From contig NZ_QFRW01000323.1 of assembly GCF_003265355.1 (NCBI RefSeq), positions 1 to 49,022 on the forward strand: a stretch of DNA of 49,022 nucleotides, given 5' to 3'. Position numbers and translations under genes: made by a program. Below are positions 43,036 to 49,022 of the stretch, piece after piece (positions within the stretch are counted from its first letter, which is position 1; each line of letters opens with the position of its first letter). This DNA is from Glycomyces dulcitolivorans. GTDB lineage: Bacteria; Actinomycetota; Actinomycetes; Mycobacteriales; Micromonosporaceae. Under the pieces are notes generated by a model. That model saw only the letters and a program-made list of their open reading frames with translations, ran no database searches and had not been told where the DNA came from.

Positions 43036-43932
43036 GTGTCCACCACCTCGCAACCGGATGCGCAGCGCCGGAACCCCGCTGCCAGGTTCTTCGCCGTGCT
43101 CCTCACCCTCGGCCTGGCCGCCGCCACCTGGTGGCTCATCGAGACCGGCGTGCGCGTCGGCCACCTCGTCGAATGGGAGTGCTGGGGCGGTGAGTGCTCC
43201 ACCAACGACTGGCGGGCGCTCCTGCCGGTCGCCGGGATCATCTGCAACGTCATCCTCGCAGTTCTACTCGGCGCGCTGGCCCGCCTCTCCGGCGTCGGCC
43301 TCGCCGCCATGCTCGGCACGTACGCGGCGATCTCCGGCTGGAACACCGCGGTCGCCGAGGACGGCCTCGCCGCCGCGACCGTCGCCACGGAGCTGCGGGT
43401 CGTCGGCGCGGCCTTCGGAGTCGCCGCCGTGCTCGCCCTCCTGGGCCTGCTCATCGAACTGAAGACGACCGGCTACGGCGCCCGCCTCCTCGGCGCCCAG
43501 CGCGTGCGCGCCACGCTCACCGGCTTCGGGATCGCCGACGCCCCCATCGGCAACTACACGCCCGAGAAGGCCCTCGAACACGGCTTCGGCCAGGCCACGA
43601 TGCACTTCACCCACAACGGCAGCCGCCACGCCGTCAAGGTCCGGGTCCGCCGCCAGTGGCTCGACGAGCCCGTGTACGCGGTCTTCCGCGAGATGCGGCC
43701 CGAGAACGCCCGCGTGGTCCGGCCCTGGTTCCGGTCCTCCGGCACCGCAGAGAAGACCGAGACCACCACCGAGGCGACCTCGACCTCCGCGACCTCGACC
43801 TCCGCGACCTCGACCTCCGGCGGGTCCGGCTCGATCGTCTCCGAACTCGAACGCCTCGCGGCCCTTCGCTCGGCCGGCCACCTCACGCAGGAGGAGTTCG
43901 ACCGCGCCAAAAGCCGCCTCCTCGGCGAGTGA
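43036..43932 (+). CDS. Membrane protein with C-terminal SHOCT domain
   Basis: 298 residues. GTG 43036 is the most likely start (no clear ribosome site). Four hydrophobic segments lie in the first about 150 residues (FFAVLLTLGLAAATWWLI, LLPVAGIICNVILAVLLGAL, LAAMLGTYAAISGW, VVGAAFGVAAVLALLGLLI), with a Cys-containing exported loop (EWECWGGECSTNDW). A cytoplasmic region of about 90 residues and a Thr/Ser linker follow. The C-terminal SHOCT helix pair is LERLAALRSAGHLTQEEFDR. Function unknown; SHOCT modules often mediate oligomerisation. Confidence 0.75.
   Translation: MSTTSQPDAQRRNPAARFFAVLLTLGLAAATWWLIETGVRVGHLVEWECWGGECSTNDWRALLPVAGIICNVILAVLLGALARLSGVGLAAMLGTYAAISGWNTAVAEDGLAAATVATELRVVGAAFGVAAVLALLGLLIELKTTGYGARLLGAQRVRATLTGFGIADAPIGNYTPEKALEHGFGQATMHFTHNGSRHAVKVRVRRQWLDEPVYAVFREMRPENARVVRPWFRSSGTAEKTETTTEATSTSATSTSATSTSGGSGSIVSELERLAALRSAGHLTQEEFDRAKSRLLGE
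43774..43818 (+). repeat. Three tandem 15-bp repeats inside the SHOCT protein gene
   Basis: GCGACCTCGACCTCC is repeated exactly three times and encodes the ATSTS linker repeats. Confidence 0.85.
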
Positions 43933-43949
43933 CCCGCCTGCGCAAACGC

Positions 43950-43998
43950 CGCAGGCAGCGGCATATCACGCGTCACGTGTGACATACCACTGCCTGCG
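43950..43998. repeat. Palindrome copy E within a convergent terminator hairpin
   Basis: Outer arms CGCAGGCAG (43950-43958) and CTGCCTGCG (43990-43998) enclose GTCACGTGTGAC (43972-43983), related to palindromes A-D. It lies between convergent genes. Confidence 0.7.
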
Positions 43999-44013
43999 GG
44001 CAAGTACCGGTCG

Positions 44014-44478
44014 CTAGAGCGAGCCCTTCCACTCCCGGCGGGTCTGGACGGGCTCGGGCACGTTCGCGGCCACGGCCATCACGCAGCCCGCGGCCAGCAG
44101 CAGCAGGCCCACCGCGGCGACGACCTCGCCCGCGCCCTGCCCGGCGGCGGGCAGGTCCTCGCTCAGGCGCATGTCGCCGCCGTAGAGCATCATCGCCCCG
44201 GCGAACCCGCCGAACGCCCAGGCCATGCGGGTCTCGTGGGTGCGCCACGCGAAGAACATCGCGCACCACAGCACCAGCAGGGGGATGAGGACCATCGAGA
44301 CCCCGTAGGTGCCGGCGTCGCCGTCGACGCCCGCGACGCCCGAGAGCCCCCAGAAGTTCACCGTCCCTCCTCCGGCGTCCGCCCAGGGGAGGAACATCGA
44401 TCCGGCCACGAGCATGGAACCGCCGAGGGCGGCCAGGCCGCCGGCGCGGGAGTACGGGGTCGAGGGAGTGCGCTCCAT
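44014..44478 (-). CDS. Small four-helix membrane protein of unknown function
   Basis: 154 residues. Two adjacent ATGs (44481 and 44478) follow GGAGG; the second, with a 6-base gap, is used. Four hydrophobic segments are visible (GGLAALGGSMLVAGSMFLPW, VSMVLIPLLVLWCAMFFAW, MAWAFGGFAGAMMLY, VVAAVGLLLLAAGCVMAVAA). The FLPWADAGGGTVNFWGLSGV segment after helix 1 resembles small actinobacterial membrane proteins without known function. It stands alone. Confidence 0.75.
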   Translation of the reverse strand: MERTPSTPYSRAGGLAALGGSMLVAGSMFLPWADAGGGTVNFWGLSGVAGVDGDAGTYGVSMVLIPLLVLWCAMFFAWRTHETRMAWAFGGFAGAMMLYGGDMRLSEDLPAAGQGAGEVVAAVGLLLLAAGCVMAVAANVPEPVQTRREWKGSL

Positions 44479-44616
44479 CATCCACCTCCGATTGCGATTC
44501 GCTTGGTCCTTCAAGCGCACCACCGCGAATGACCTGCGTCAACTCCCTTGACGGGTTCTTGACACCGAAGGGGTGAAAGCGTCTACACCGCCGAAACCCG
44601 ACAATATCGACCACGC

Positions 44617-45210
44617 TCAATACTTGCGGCAGCCGTCGTATCCATCGCCGTGAATGCGGCCCCACCGGACCCGCGCCGTCTCCAGCAGCTCGTCCAGGGA
44701 GTCCACCGCGTGCTCGCGCTGCTCGGCGAGCAGGACGTTCGCCGCCGCCCGCGCGTCGGCCTCGGCCCGGTGGTGGTCGCCGAACGCGATCCCGGCCGCC
44801 CGCGCCACCCGCGGCAGCGTGTACGAGTCCAGCGCCCAGGTCTGGCGGGCGATGACGAGCGTGCACGCGTACCGCAGCGACGGCGCCCCGATCCCGGTCG
44901 CGGCGTTCGCGCCGCGGATGACCGAGGTGTCGAACGCGGCGTTGTGCGCGACCACCGGCGCGTCCCCGATCAGGTCCCGCAGCTGCGACCACACCTGCCG
45001 CCACGTGGGCGCCCCGACGACGTCGCGCCGCTGGATCCCGTGGATCTGCGTGTTCCGGAAGTCGAACCGGTCGTGGCCCGCCGGCGGGCGGATGAGGCTC
45101 GCGTACGCCTCGGCCTCCTTGCCGTTCTCCACCCGCACCGCGGCCACCGAGCACGCGCTGGCGCGGCTGCCGTTCGCCGTCTCGAAGTCGATCGCCACCC
45201 ACGCGTCCAC
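44617..45210 (-). CDS. DEDDh 3'-5' exonuclease (DnaQ/epsilon-like)
   Basis: 197 residues. The DEDDh motifs are complete: ExoI AIDFETAN (Asp8, Glu10), ExoII VAHNAAFDTSVI, and ExoIII HHRAEADARAA with the final His/Asp pair. The family string IHGIQRRDVVGAPTW is also present. It is a free-standing exonuclease domain, probably in repair or RNA/DNA trimming, and not the polymerase III subunit itself. Its start is 36 bp after the stop of the preceding gene, so it may lie in the same transcript. Confidence 0.9.
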   Translation of the reverse strand: MDAWVAIDFETANGSRASACSVAAVRVENGKEAEAYASLIRPPAGHDRFDFRNTQIHGIQRRDVVGAPTWRQVWSQLRDLIGDAPVVAHNAAFDTSVIRGANAATGIGAPSLRYACTLVIARQTWALDSYTLPRVARAAGIAFGDHHRAEADARAAANVLLAEQREHAVDSLDELLETARVRWGRIHGDGYDGCRKY

Positions 45211-45246
45211 GCCGCTCCTCCTCCGCTGCGCGATGACGGTAGCAGC

Positions 45247-46056
45247 TCAGGCGCGCACCGACATCCGGCGCAGGTGCTCGTGCGCGTACTCGCAGATCAC
45301 GGCATGGCGGTACACCGCGTGCGGCACGTCCGCGTTGGAGTCCACGCGCACCGACAGGTCCCCGCTGCACCACCGCAGGAACGTCGGGTCGCCGGTGATC
45401 TCCGCGAGGATCGCCAGGATCGAGTCGTCGAATCGCATCGAGTGGACGGCACGGCGGTACTCCTCGGGGGTCAGGCACGCGGCGAACGGCAGGTTCATCA
45501 GGCACAGGGCGGTCTGGATGTCCAGGCGCATGAGCCGGCGCCGCCGCGGCTCCGCGTCGAGCTCGGGGATGTCGAGCCCTGAGAAGTCGAGCTCAGTGCG
45601 GCGCGCGACGGGCCCGAGCCCGGCGAGCACGACGTACACGTTGATGTCGTGCTCGATGACCGCCTTGTTCCCCAGCCCCGCGAGGTCGGTGGGCCGCAAG
45701 GCGACCGGCTCGATCGAGGTGTCGGAGTTGCGGACGATGAAGTTGAGCAGGTTCGTCTCGATCACGAAGTGGCGGATGAGGAGTTCGACCGCGAGCGGGG
45801 ACGCGAAGCGGCGCAGGAACCAGATGCAGAGCCGGTCCATGAGCCGGTGCGCGGTCCAGCGCACCGGCGTGATCCGCTTGAGCCCCAGGATGACCAGCGC
45901 CAGGACCCGCGAGACGGGCCGCATCAGCGGGTACAGCCAGGTGCGGGTCCAGCGCTGCTGGTCCTCGGCGATCTTCCGCGCCGTCTCGCGGTCGAGGGAC
46001 AGCGACGGGTCGGCGGTGATCGCGTCCCACAATGGCGGGCCCGCGAGGTCAGACAT
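45247..46056 (-). CDS. Uncharacterised protein coupled to the ketosynthase-diiron fusion
   Basis: 269 residues, family not recognised with certainty (it may belong to a domain of unknown function). The N-terminal third contains an amphipathic or membrane-associated stretch (PVSRVLALVILGLKRITPVRW). A second notable region is VELLIRHFVIETNLLNFIVRN, followed by IEPVALRPTDLAGLG and EHDINVYVVLAGLG. Conserved-looking His/Asp/Glu residues (RHF, EHDIN) could bind a metal or ligand, but this is speculation. Its ATG overlaps the stop of the upstream fusion gene by 8 bp, so the two are translationally coupled and probably act together. Confidence 0.7.
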   Translation of the reverse strand: MSDLAGPPLWDAITADPSLSLDRETARKIAEDQQRWTRTWLYPLMRPVSRVLALVILGLKRITPVRWTAHRLMDRLCIWFLRRFASPLAVELLIRHFVIETNLLNFIVRNSDTSIEPVALRPTDLAGLGNKAVIEHDINVYVVLAGLGPVARRTELDFSGLDIPELDAEPRRRRLMRLDIQTALCLMNLPFAACLTPEEYRRAVHSMRFDDSILAILAEITGDPTFLRWCSGDLSVRVDSNADVPHAVYRHAVICEYAHEHLRRMSVRA

Positions 46057-47887
46057 TGTCGAGCTCTTCGAGTTGGAGCGCGTACAGGCGCGCCACCACC
46101 TTCGCGGTCGAGACGATCGCGTCGGCCGCCGCGGCGTCGACGCGCGGGGACGCGAGGATCGCCTGGAGCTTCGCGAAGTGGTCGTCGTCGGCCTCCCCGT
46201 GGTAGGCCAGGAAGCTCACCTGGTCGTCGCGCAGGCCCAGCTGCTCCTTGAACTGCGCGGCCCAGCCGGAGGCCTTCCCGGTGCCGAGCCCCTCGATGAT
46301 GAACATGGCGCCCAGCAGCCCGACCGGGTCGGCCCGGCTCGCGGTGTGGAACATGTACGCCGACAGCGCCTCGGACCCGATGTTCTTGCGCCCGTTCCTG
46401 ATCGCCTCGATGGAGCCGCCGCACGCGGCGTAGTCGCGCTCGATCATCATGAAGTCGCGGTGCTCCTCGGCGGCGTGTCCGATGGCGGCGCTGCGCAGGT
46501 CGAAGAAGTCGACCGAGAAGTTCGAGGCGGCCCGGGAGATCCACCGCGCGCCGTCGGCGACCTGCTGGCGCAGGTTGAACAGCAGCCGCAGGTAGTCCTC
46601 CAGTGTGGACTCGCCGTCGGCGAGGCGGCGCATGACCGGGACGGCGTCCAGTCGCCGCTCGAAGTCCTCCCACACCGCGTCGAGCCGCGCGAACACGTTC
46701 CCGTCCGAGGTCGGCACCGGCTCGTGAACCGCTGCGGGGGCCCGCTCCGGCACCTGCACCGAGACCGACTCCGCCGCTTCGGGTGCCACGCACGTCAGGT
46801 GCGCGAACCCGAACGAGAACCGGCCCGACTCGGGGACGGCGAGGAGCACGGTCTGGCCCGGCTCGAACCGGCCGGTCCGCCAGCACTCCTCCAGGGCGAT
46901 GAAGATCGACGCGGCCCCGGTGTTCCCCTTCGTCTCCAGGTTCGAGAACCACCGGCCGGTGTCGATCTGCGCGCCGGTGGAGGCGAGCTGGTCGAAGACG
47001 ATGTCGCGGAACGCGTTCGTCGAGTAGTGGCACAGCACGTGGTCGAGGCGCTTGAGGTCGATGAGCCCGAGCTGGGCGAGCGACGAGAACTCCTTGAGGC
47101 CCGCCTCCGCGAGCGCCCCGAGCGCCGAGGTGTCCTGGCGCAGCAGCATCATCCCGGCCTGCTCGGCCGCGGCGGCGCTGCCCATGTCCTGCCAGGTCCG
47201 GCCCGCGGCGGGGGAGTTGTCGGCGCCCATGCCGGCCCGCATGCACACCTCGTGCTCGTGCGCGAGCGAGACGGTGCGGACCCAGTCGACCCGCAGCGAG
47301 GGCCGGTCCGGGCGCGGCCGCGACTCGACCAGCACCGACCCGGCCCCGTCGGAGAGCATCCAGCGCAGGAAGTGCGCGTCGGTGTCGCCCCCGCCGGTGA
47401 AGCGCGAGGCCCGCAGCCACCGCGACGACAGCTCCGAGCCGACCACGGCCACGGTTCGCTTGTCGCCCAACCGGACCTTCGCGACGGCCGCGTCCAGCGC
47501 CGCGAGGCCGGAGGCGCACACGCCCGCGGCGGACAGCAGCTGCATCGGCCCGCCCCCGATGCGCCCGTGCACCATCGACGCGAACCCCGGCACCAGCAGG
47601 TCGCCCTGGGTGGTCGCGGTCGCGAGCATGTCGAGGTCGGCGGCGGTCAAACCGCGGTCGTCCAGCATGGACCCCAGCGCGTTGGCGGCGAGCTCCTCGT
47701 TCAGCTCGGTGGTGCGCCCGCGCTCGTCGAGTGCGTAGTGGCGCTTGGCGATCCCGTTGGCGGCGAGGATGCGGCGGCGGAGCCGGTCGCCGCGGTCGTC
47801 GACGCCGCCGAGGCGCGCGGCGATCTCGTCGTTCCCGACCGGGTCCCCGGGGAGGTACGCTCCTGCGGCGGTGATGAAGGCGTTCAT
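46049..47887 (-). CDS. Beta-ketoacyl synthase III fused to a heme-oxygenase-like diiron domain
   Basis: 612 residues from ATG 47887 (in-frame starts 12 codons upstream are possible). Residues 1-370 are a KAS III/FabH-type thiolase fold with the triad Cys124 (SAAGVCASG), His287 (LCHYSTNAF) and Asn322 (ETKGNTGAAS). Residues about 395-612 form a heme-oxygenase-like (Haem_oxygenas_2/HDO) helical domain with likely iron ligands in HAAEEHRDF (471-479), IIEGLG (Glu532) and YHGEADDDHF (562-571). Known HDO enzymes perform oxidative chemistry on fatty acids or amines (UndA, BesC, SznF). A ketosynthase joined to one suggests that a condensed acyl chain is oxidised on the same protein. Substrate unknown; no acyl carrier protein is seen nearby. 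The downstream gene overlaps by 8 bp. Confidence 0.88.
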   Translation of the reverse strand: MNAFITAAGAYLPGDPVGNDEIAARLGGVDDRGDRLRRRILAANGIAKRHYALDERGRTTELNEELAANALGSMLDDRGLTAADLDMLATATTQGDLLVPGFASMVHGRIGGGPMQLLSAAGVCASGLAALDAAVAKVRLGDKRTVAVVGSELSSRWLRASRFTGGGDTDAHFLRWMLSDGAGSVLVESRPRPDRPSLRVDWVRTVSLAHEHEVCMRAGMGADNSPAAGRTWQDMGSAAAAEQAGMMLLRQDTSALGALAEAGLKEFSSLAQLGLIDLKRLDHVLCHYSTNAFRDIVFDQLASTGAQIDTGRWFSNLETKGNTGAASIFIALEECWRTGRFEPGQTVLLAVPESGRFSFGFAHLTCVAPEAAESVSVQVPERAPAAVHEPVPTSDGNVFARLDAVWEDFERRLDAVPVMRRLADGESTLEDYLRLLFNLRQQVADGARWISRAASNFSVDFFDLRSAAIGHAAEEHRDFMMIERDYAACGGSIEAIRNGRKNIGSEALSAYMFHTASRADPVGLLGAMFIIEGLGTGKASGWAAQFKEQLGLRDDQVSFLAYHGEADDDHFAKLQAILASPRVDAAAADAIVSTAKVVARLYALQLEELDNV

Positions 47888-47958
47888 CCCACCATTGAGC
47901 CCCATCGGGGCCGGTCCGCGCATCGGCTGGATCGCTCAATTCGCGGGAGCGAAAGTAC

Positions 47959-48597
47959 TCAGTCCCCGTCGATGCCCTGCTCGATCGCGTACCGCACCAG
48001 CTGGGCCCGGTTGTGCAGCTGGAGCTTGGTGAGGATGTGCTGCACGTGGTTCTGCACCGTCCGCGGCGACAGCGTCAGCCGCGCGGCGACCTCCTTGTAC
48101 CCCAGGCCCTTCGCGACCAGGCGCAGCACCTCGGTCTCCCGGTCCGACAGCTGCGGGCGCTCCTCGGGCTCGGGCGCGTTCGCCAGCCGCCGGTACTCGC
48201 CGAGCACCAGGCCCGCCAGGCCCGGCGTGAACACCGCGTCCCCGGCCGCGACCCGCTCGACCGCGTCCGCGAGCTCGGCGGGCGAGGCCGACTTCACCAG
48301 GTACCCGCGCGCCCCGGCCTTGATGGCCTCCAGCACGTCCGAGGACTCGCCGCTGGCCGACAGCACCAGGACCGCGGTCGGGCAGTCCTCGCCCAGGCCC
48401 TGGAGCACCGCCACCCCCGACAGGCCCGGCAACTGGAGGTCGAGGATCGCCACGTCCGGACGCAGCGACCGGATGCCCTCCAGGGCCGCCCGGCCCTCCC
48501 CGAACACGGCGAGCACCCGGTGCCCGGCCCCGGTCAGGTCCCGGCTGATCGCCTCCCTCCAGATCGGATGGTCATCGACCACGACGAGCGTCGCCAC
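47959..48597 (-). CDS. NarL/LuxR-type response regulator
   Basis: 212 residues from GTG 48597 (GGAAG 9 bases upstream; GTG 48603 is an alternative). The receiver domain has acidic pair VVVDDHP, phospho-acceptor Asp in DVAILDLQLPG, Ser of LVLSASGESS and Lys of GYLVKSASP. The C-terminal LuxR-type helix-turn-helix is LSDRETEVLRLVAKGLGYKE, then SPRTVQNHVQHILTKL. It overlaps the kinase gene by 26 bp, so they form one two-component unit. The ketosynthase fusion begins about 70 bp downstream and may be in the same transcript or a target. Confidence 0.92.
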   Translation of the reverse strand: MATLVVVDDHPIWREAISRDLTGAGHRVLAVFGEGRAALEGIRSLRPDVAILDLQLPGLSGVAVLQGLGEDCPTAVLVLSASGESSDVLEAIKAGARGYLVKSASPAELADAVERVAAGDAVFTPGLAGLVLGEYRRLANAPEPEERPQLSDRETEVLRLVAKGLGYKEVAARLTLSPRTVQNHVQHILTKLQLHNRAQLVRYAIEQGIDGD

Positions 48598-49022
48598 CGG
48601 CACCCACTTCCTTCTCCACGCGCGGAATCCGCATCTCCACCTCCGTGCCCTGCCCGGGCGCCGAGACGACCTCGGCCGTCCCGCCCAGCTCCCTGATCCG
48701 GCCCCGGATCGACTGCGCCACACCGAGACGGCCCTCCGCGGCGGCGGTCGCGAGGCGGTCGGGCGCGAAGCCCGGCCCGTCGTCGCGCACGCTCACCTGG
48801 ACCGCGTCCCCCTCGTCCTCCAGCAGCAGCCACACCCGCGTCCCCTCCGGGCAGTGCTCCCGCACATTGTCGACCGCGCTCGCCACCGCCGCCGCGAACT
48901 GCCGCGCGGTCTCGGCCGGCAGGAGCACCGGCGTCGCCGGGGCCGCCACCGACACGTCCGGGCCCTCGTGGCGGCCGACGAGCGCGCGCAGGTCCCGCTG
49001 CCCGTCCAGGGGCCGCGTGTAC
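48572..49022 (-). CDS. Sensor histidine kinase, C-terminal part (partial)
   Basis: The frame stays open to the window edge, so only the last about 150 residues are visible. They are the HATPase_c domain of a NarL-type kinase: N-box AVASAVDNVREHC, G-box VSVRDDGPGF, the second glycine motif GRLGVAQSIRGRIRELGGTA, and the closing APGQGTEVEMRIP. The sensor and dimerisation parts lie outside, so the signal cannot be inferred. Confidence 0.9.
   Translation of the reverse strand, partial: YTRPLDGQRDLRALVGRHEGPDVSVAAPATPVLLPAETARQFAAAVASAVDNVREHCPEGTRVWLLLEDEGDAVQVSVRDDGPGFAPDRLATAAAEGRLGVAQSIRGRIRELGGTAEVVSAPGQGTEVEMRIPRVEKEVGAGGDARRGR

Noticed and set aside
43774-43818. Phase-variable repeat
   Set aside because: The 15-bp unit keeps the frame whatever its copy number, so changes would only alter linker length.
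44236-44551. Short plus-strand frames opposite the small membrane protein
   Set aside because: The minus-strand frame has four hydrophobic segments and a GGAGG ribosome site; the plus frames have no such support.

Overview
The window is very GC-rich (third codon positions almost always G or C), with GTG and TTG starts, mycelial-actinomycete-type genes and long spurious antisense frames. This points to a soil or plant-associated actinomycete. A Glycomyces- or Stackebrandtia-like genus is only a guess. No rRNA, tRNA, CRISPR array, transposase or integrase was seen.

Region 1 (1-15750) is a Tc (ABC-type) toxin operon: the 3' part of a fused TcB-TcC gene (SpvB/TcB section, Rhs shell, variable C-terminal effector), then a 3195-residue TcA pore subunit whose N-terminus carries about four peptidoglycan-binding-like repeats, closed by a strong terminator. 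An AT-richer gene-free stretch of about 330 bp follows.

Region 2 (15950-19980) holds a secreted GH62 arabinofuranosidase with a CBM2 (minus strand, two operator-like repeats upstream), a DUF664/DinB protein, an AlkZ/YcaQ-like winged-helix protein and a DoxX-like membrane protein.

Region 3 (19990-25964) is a heme-iron uptake locus. Two surface HtaA-domain proteins (one with LPVTG) are divergent from hmuT-hmuU-hmuV. Two DtxR/IdeR-type iron boxes lie in the shared promoter region.

Region 4 (25974-29115) holds an AI-2E family permease, a LysE/RhtB exporter and a divergent TetR/DoxX pair.

Region 5 (29221-41417) is a dedicated galactan utilisation locus. It has GH42 beta-galactosidase and two secreted GH53 galactanases on the minus strand. 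On the plus strand are a sugar-binding lipoprotein, two permeases, a signal-less GH53, a secreted GH53 with a C-terminal CBM61-like module, and a LacI-family regulator. Two near-perfect LacI-type operators sit on recognisable divergent promoters between GH42 and the binding protein. The likely logic: secreted GH53 enzymes cut beta-1,4-galactan outside, the ABC importer takes up galacto-oligosaccharides, and cytoplasmic GH53 and GH42 finish them to galactose. The ABC ATPase is absent and is presumably a shared MsiK-type protein.

Region 6 (41422-49022) holds a DinB protein, an SDR, a SHOCT membrane protein, a small membrane protein, a DEDDh exonuclease, and an unusual two-gene operon: a ketosynthase III fused to a heme-oxygenase-like diiron domain, overlapping a gene of unrecognised function. 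A NarL-type response regulator and the C-terminus of its kinase close the window.

A family of short palindromes built around GTCACATGTGAC-like cores recurs between genes (23962-24017, 27863-27937, 43950-43998).
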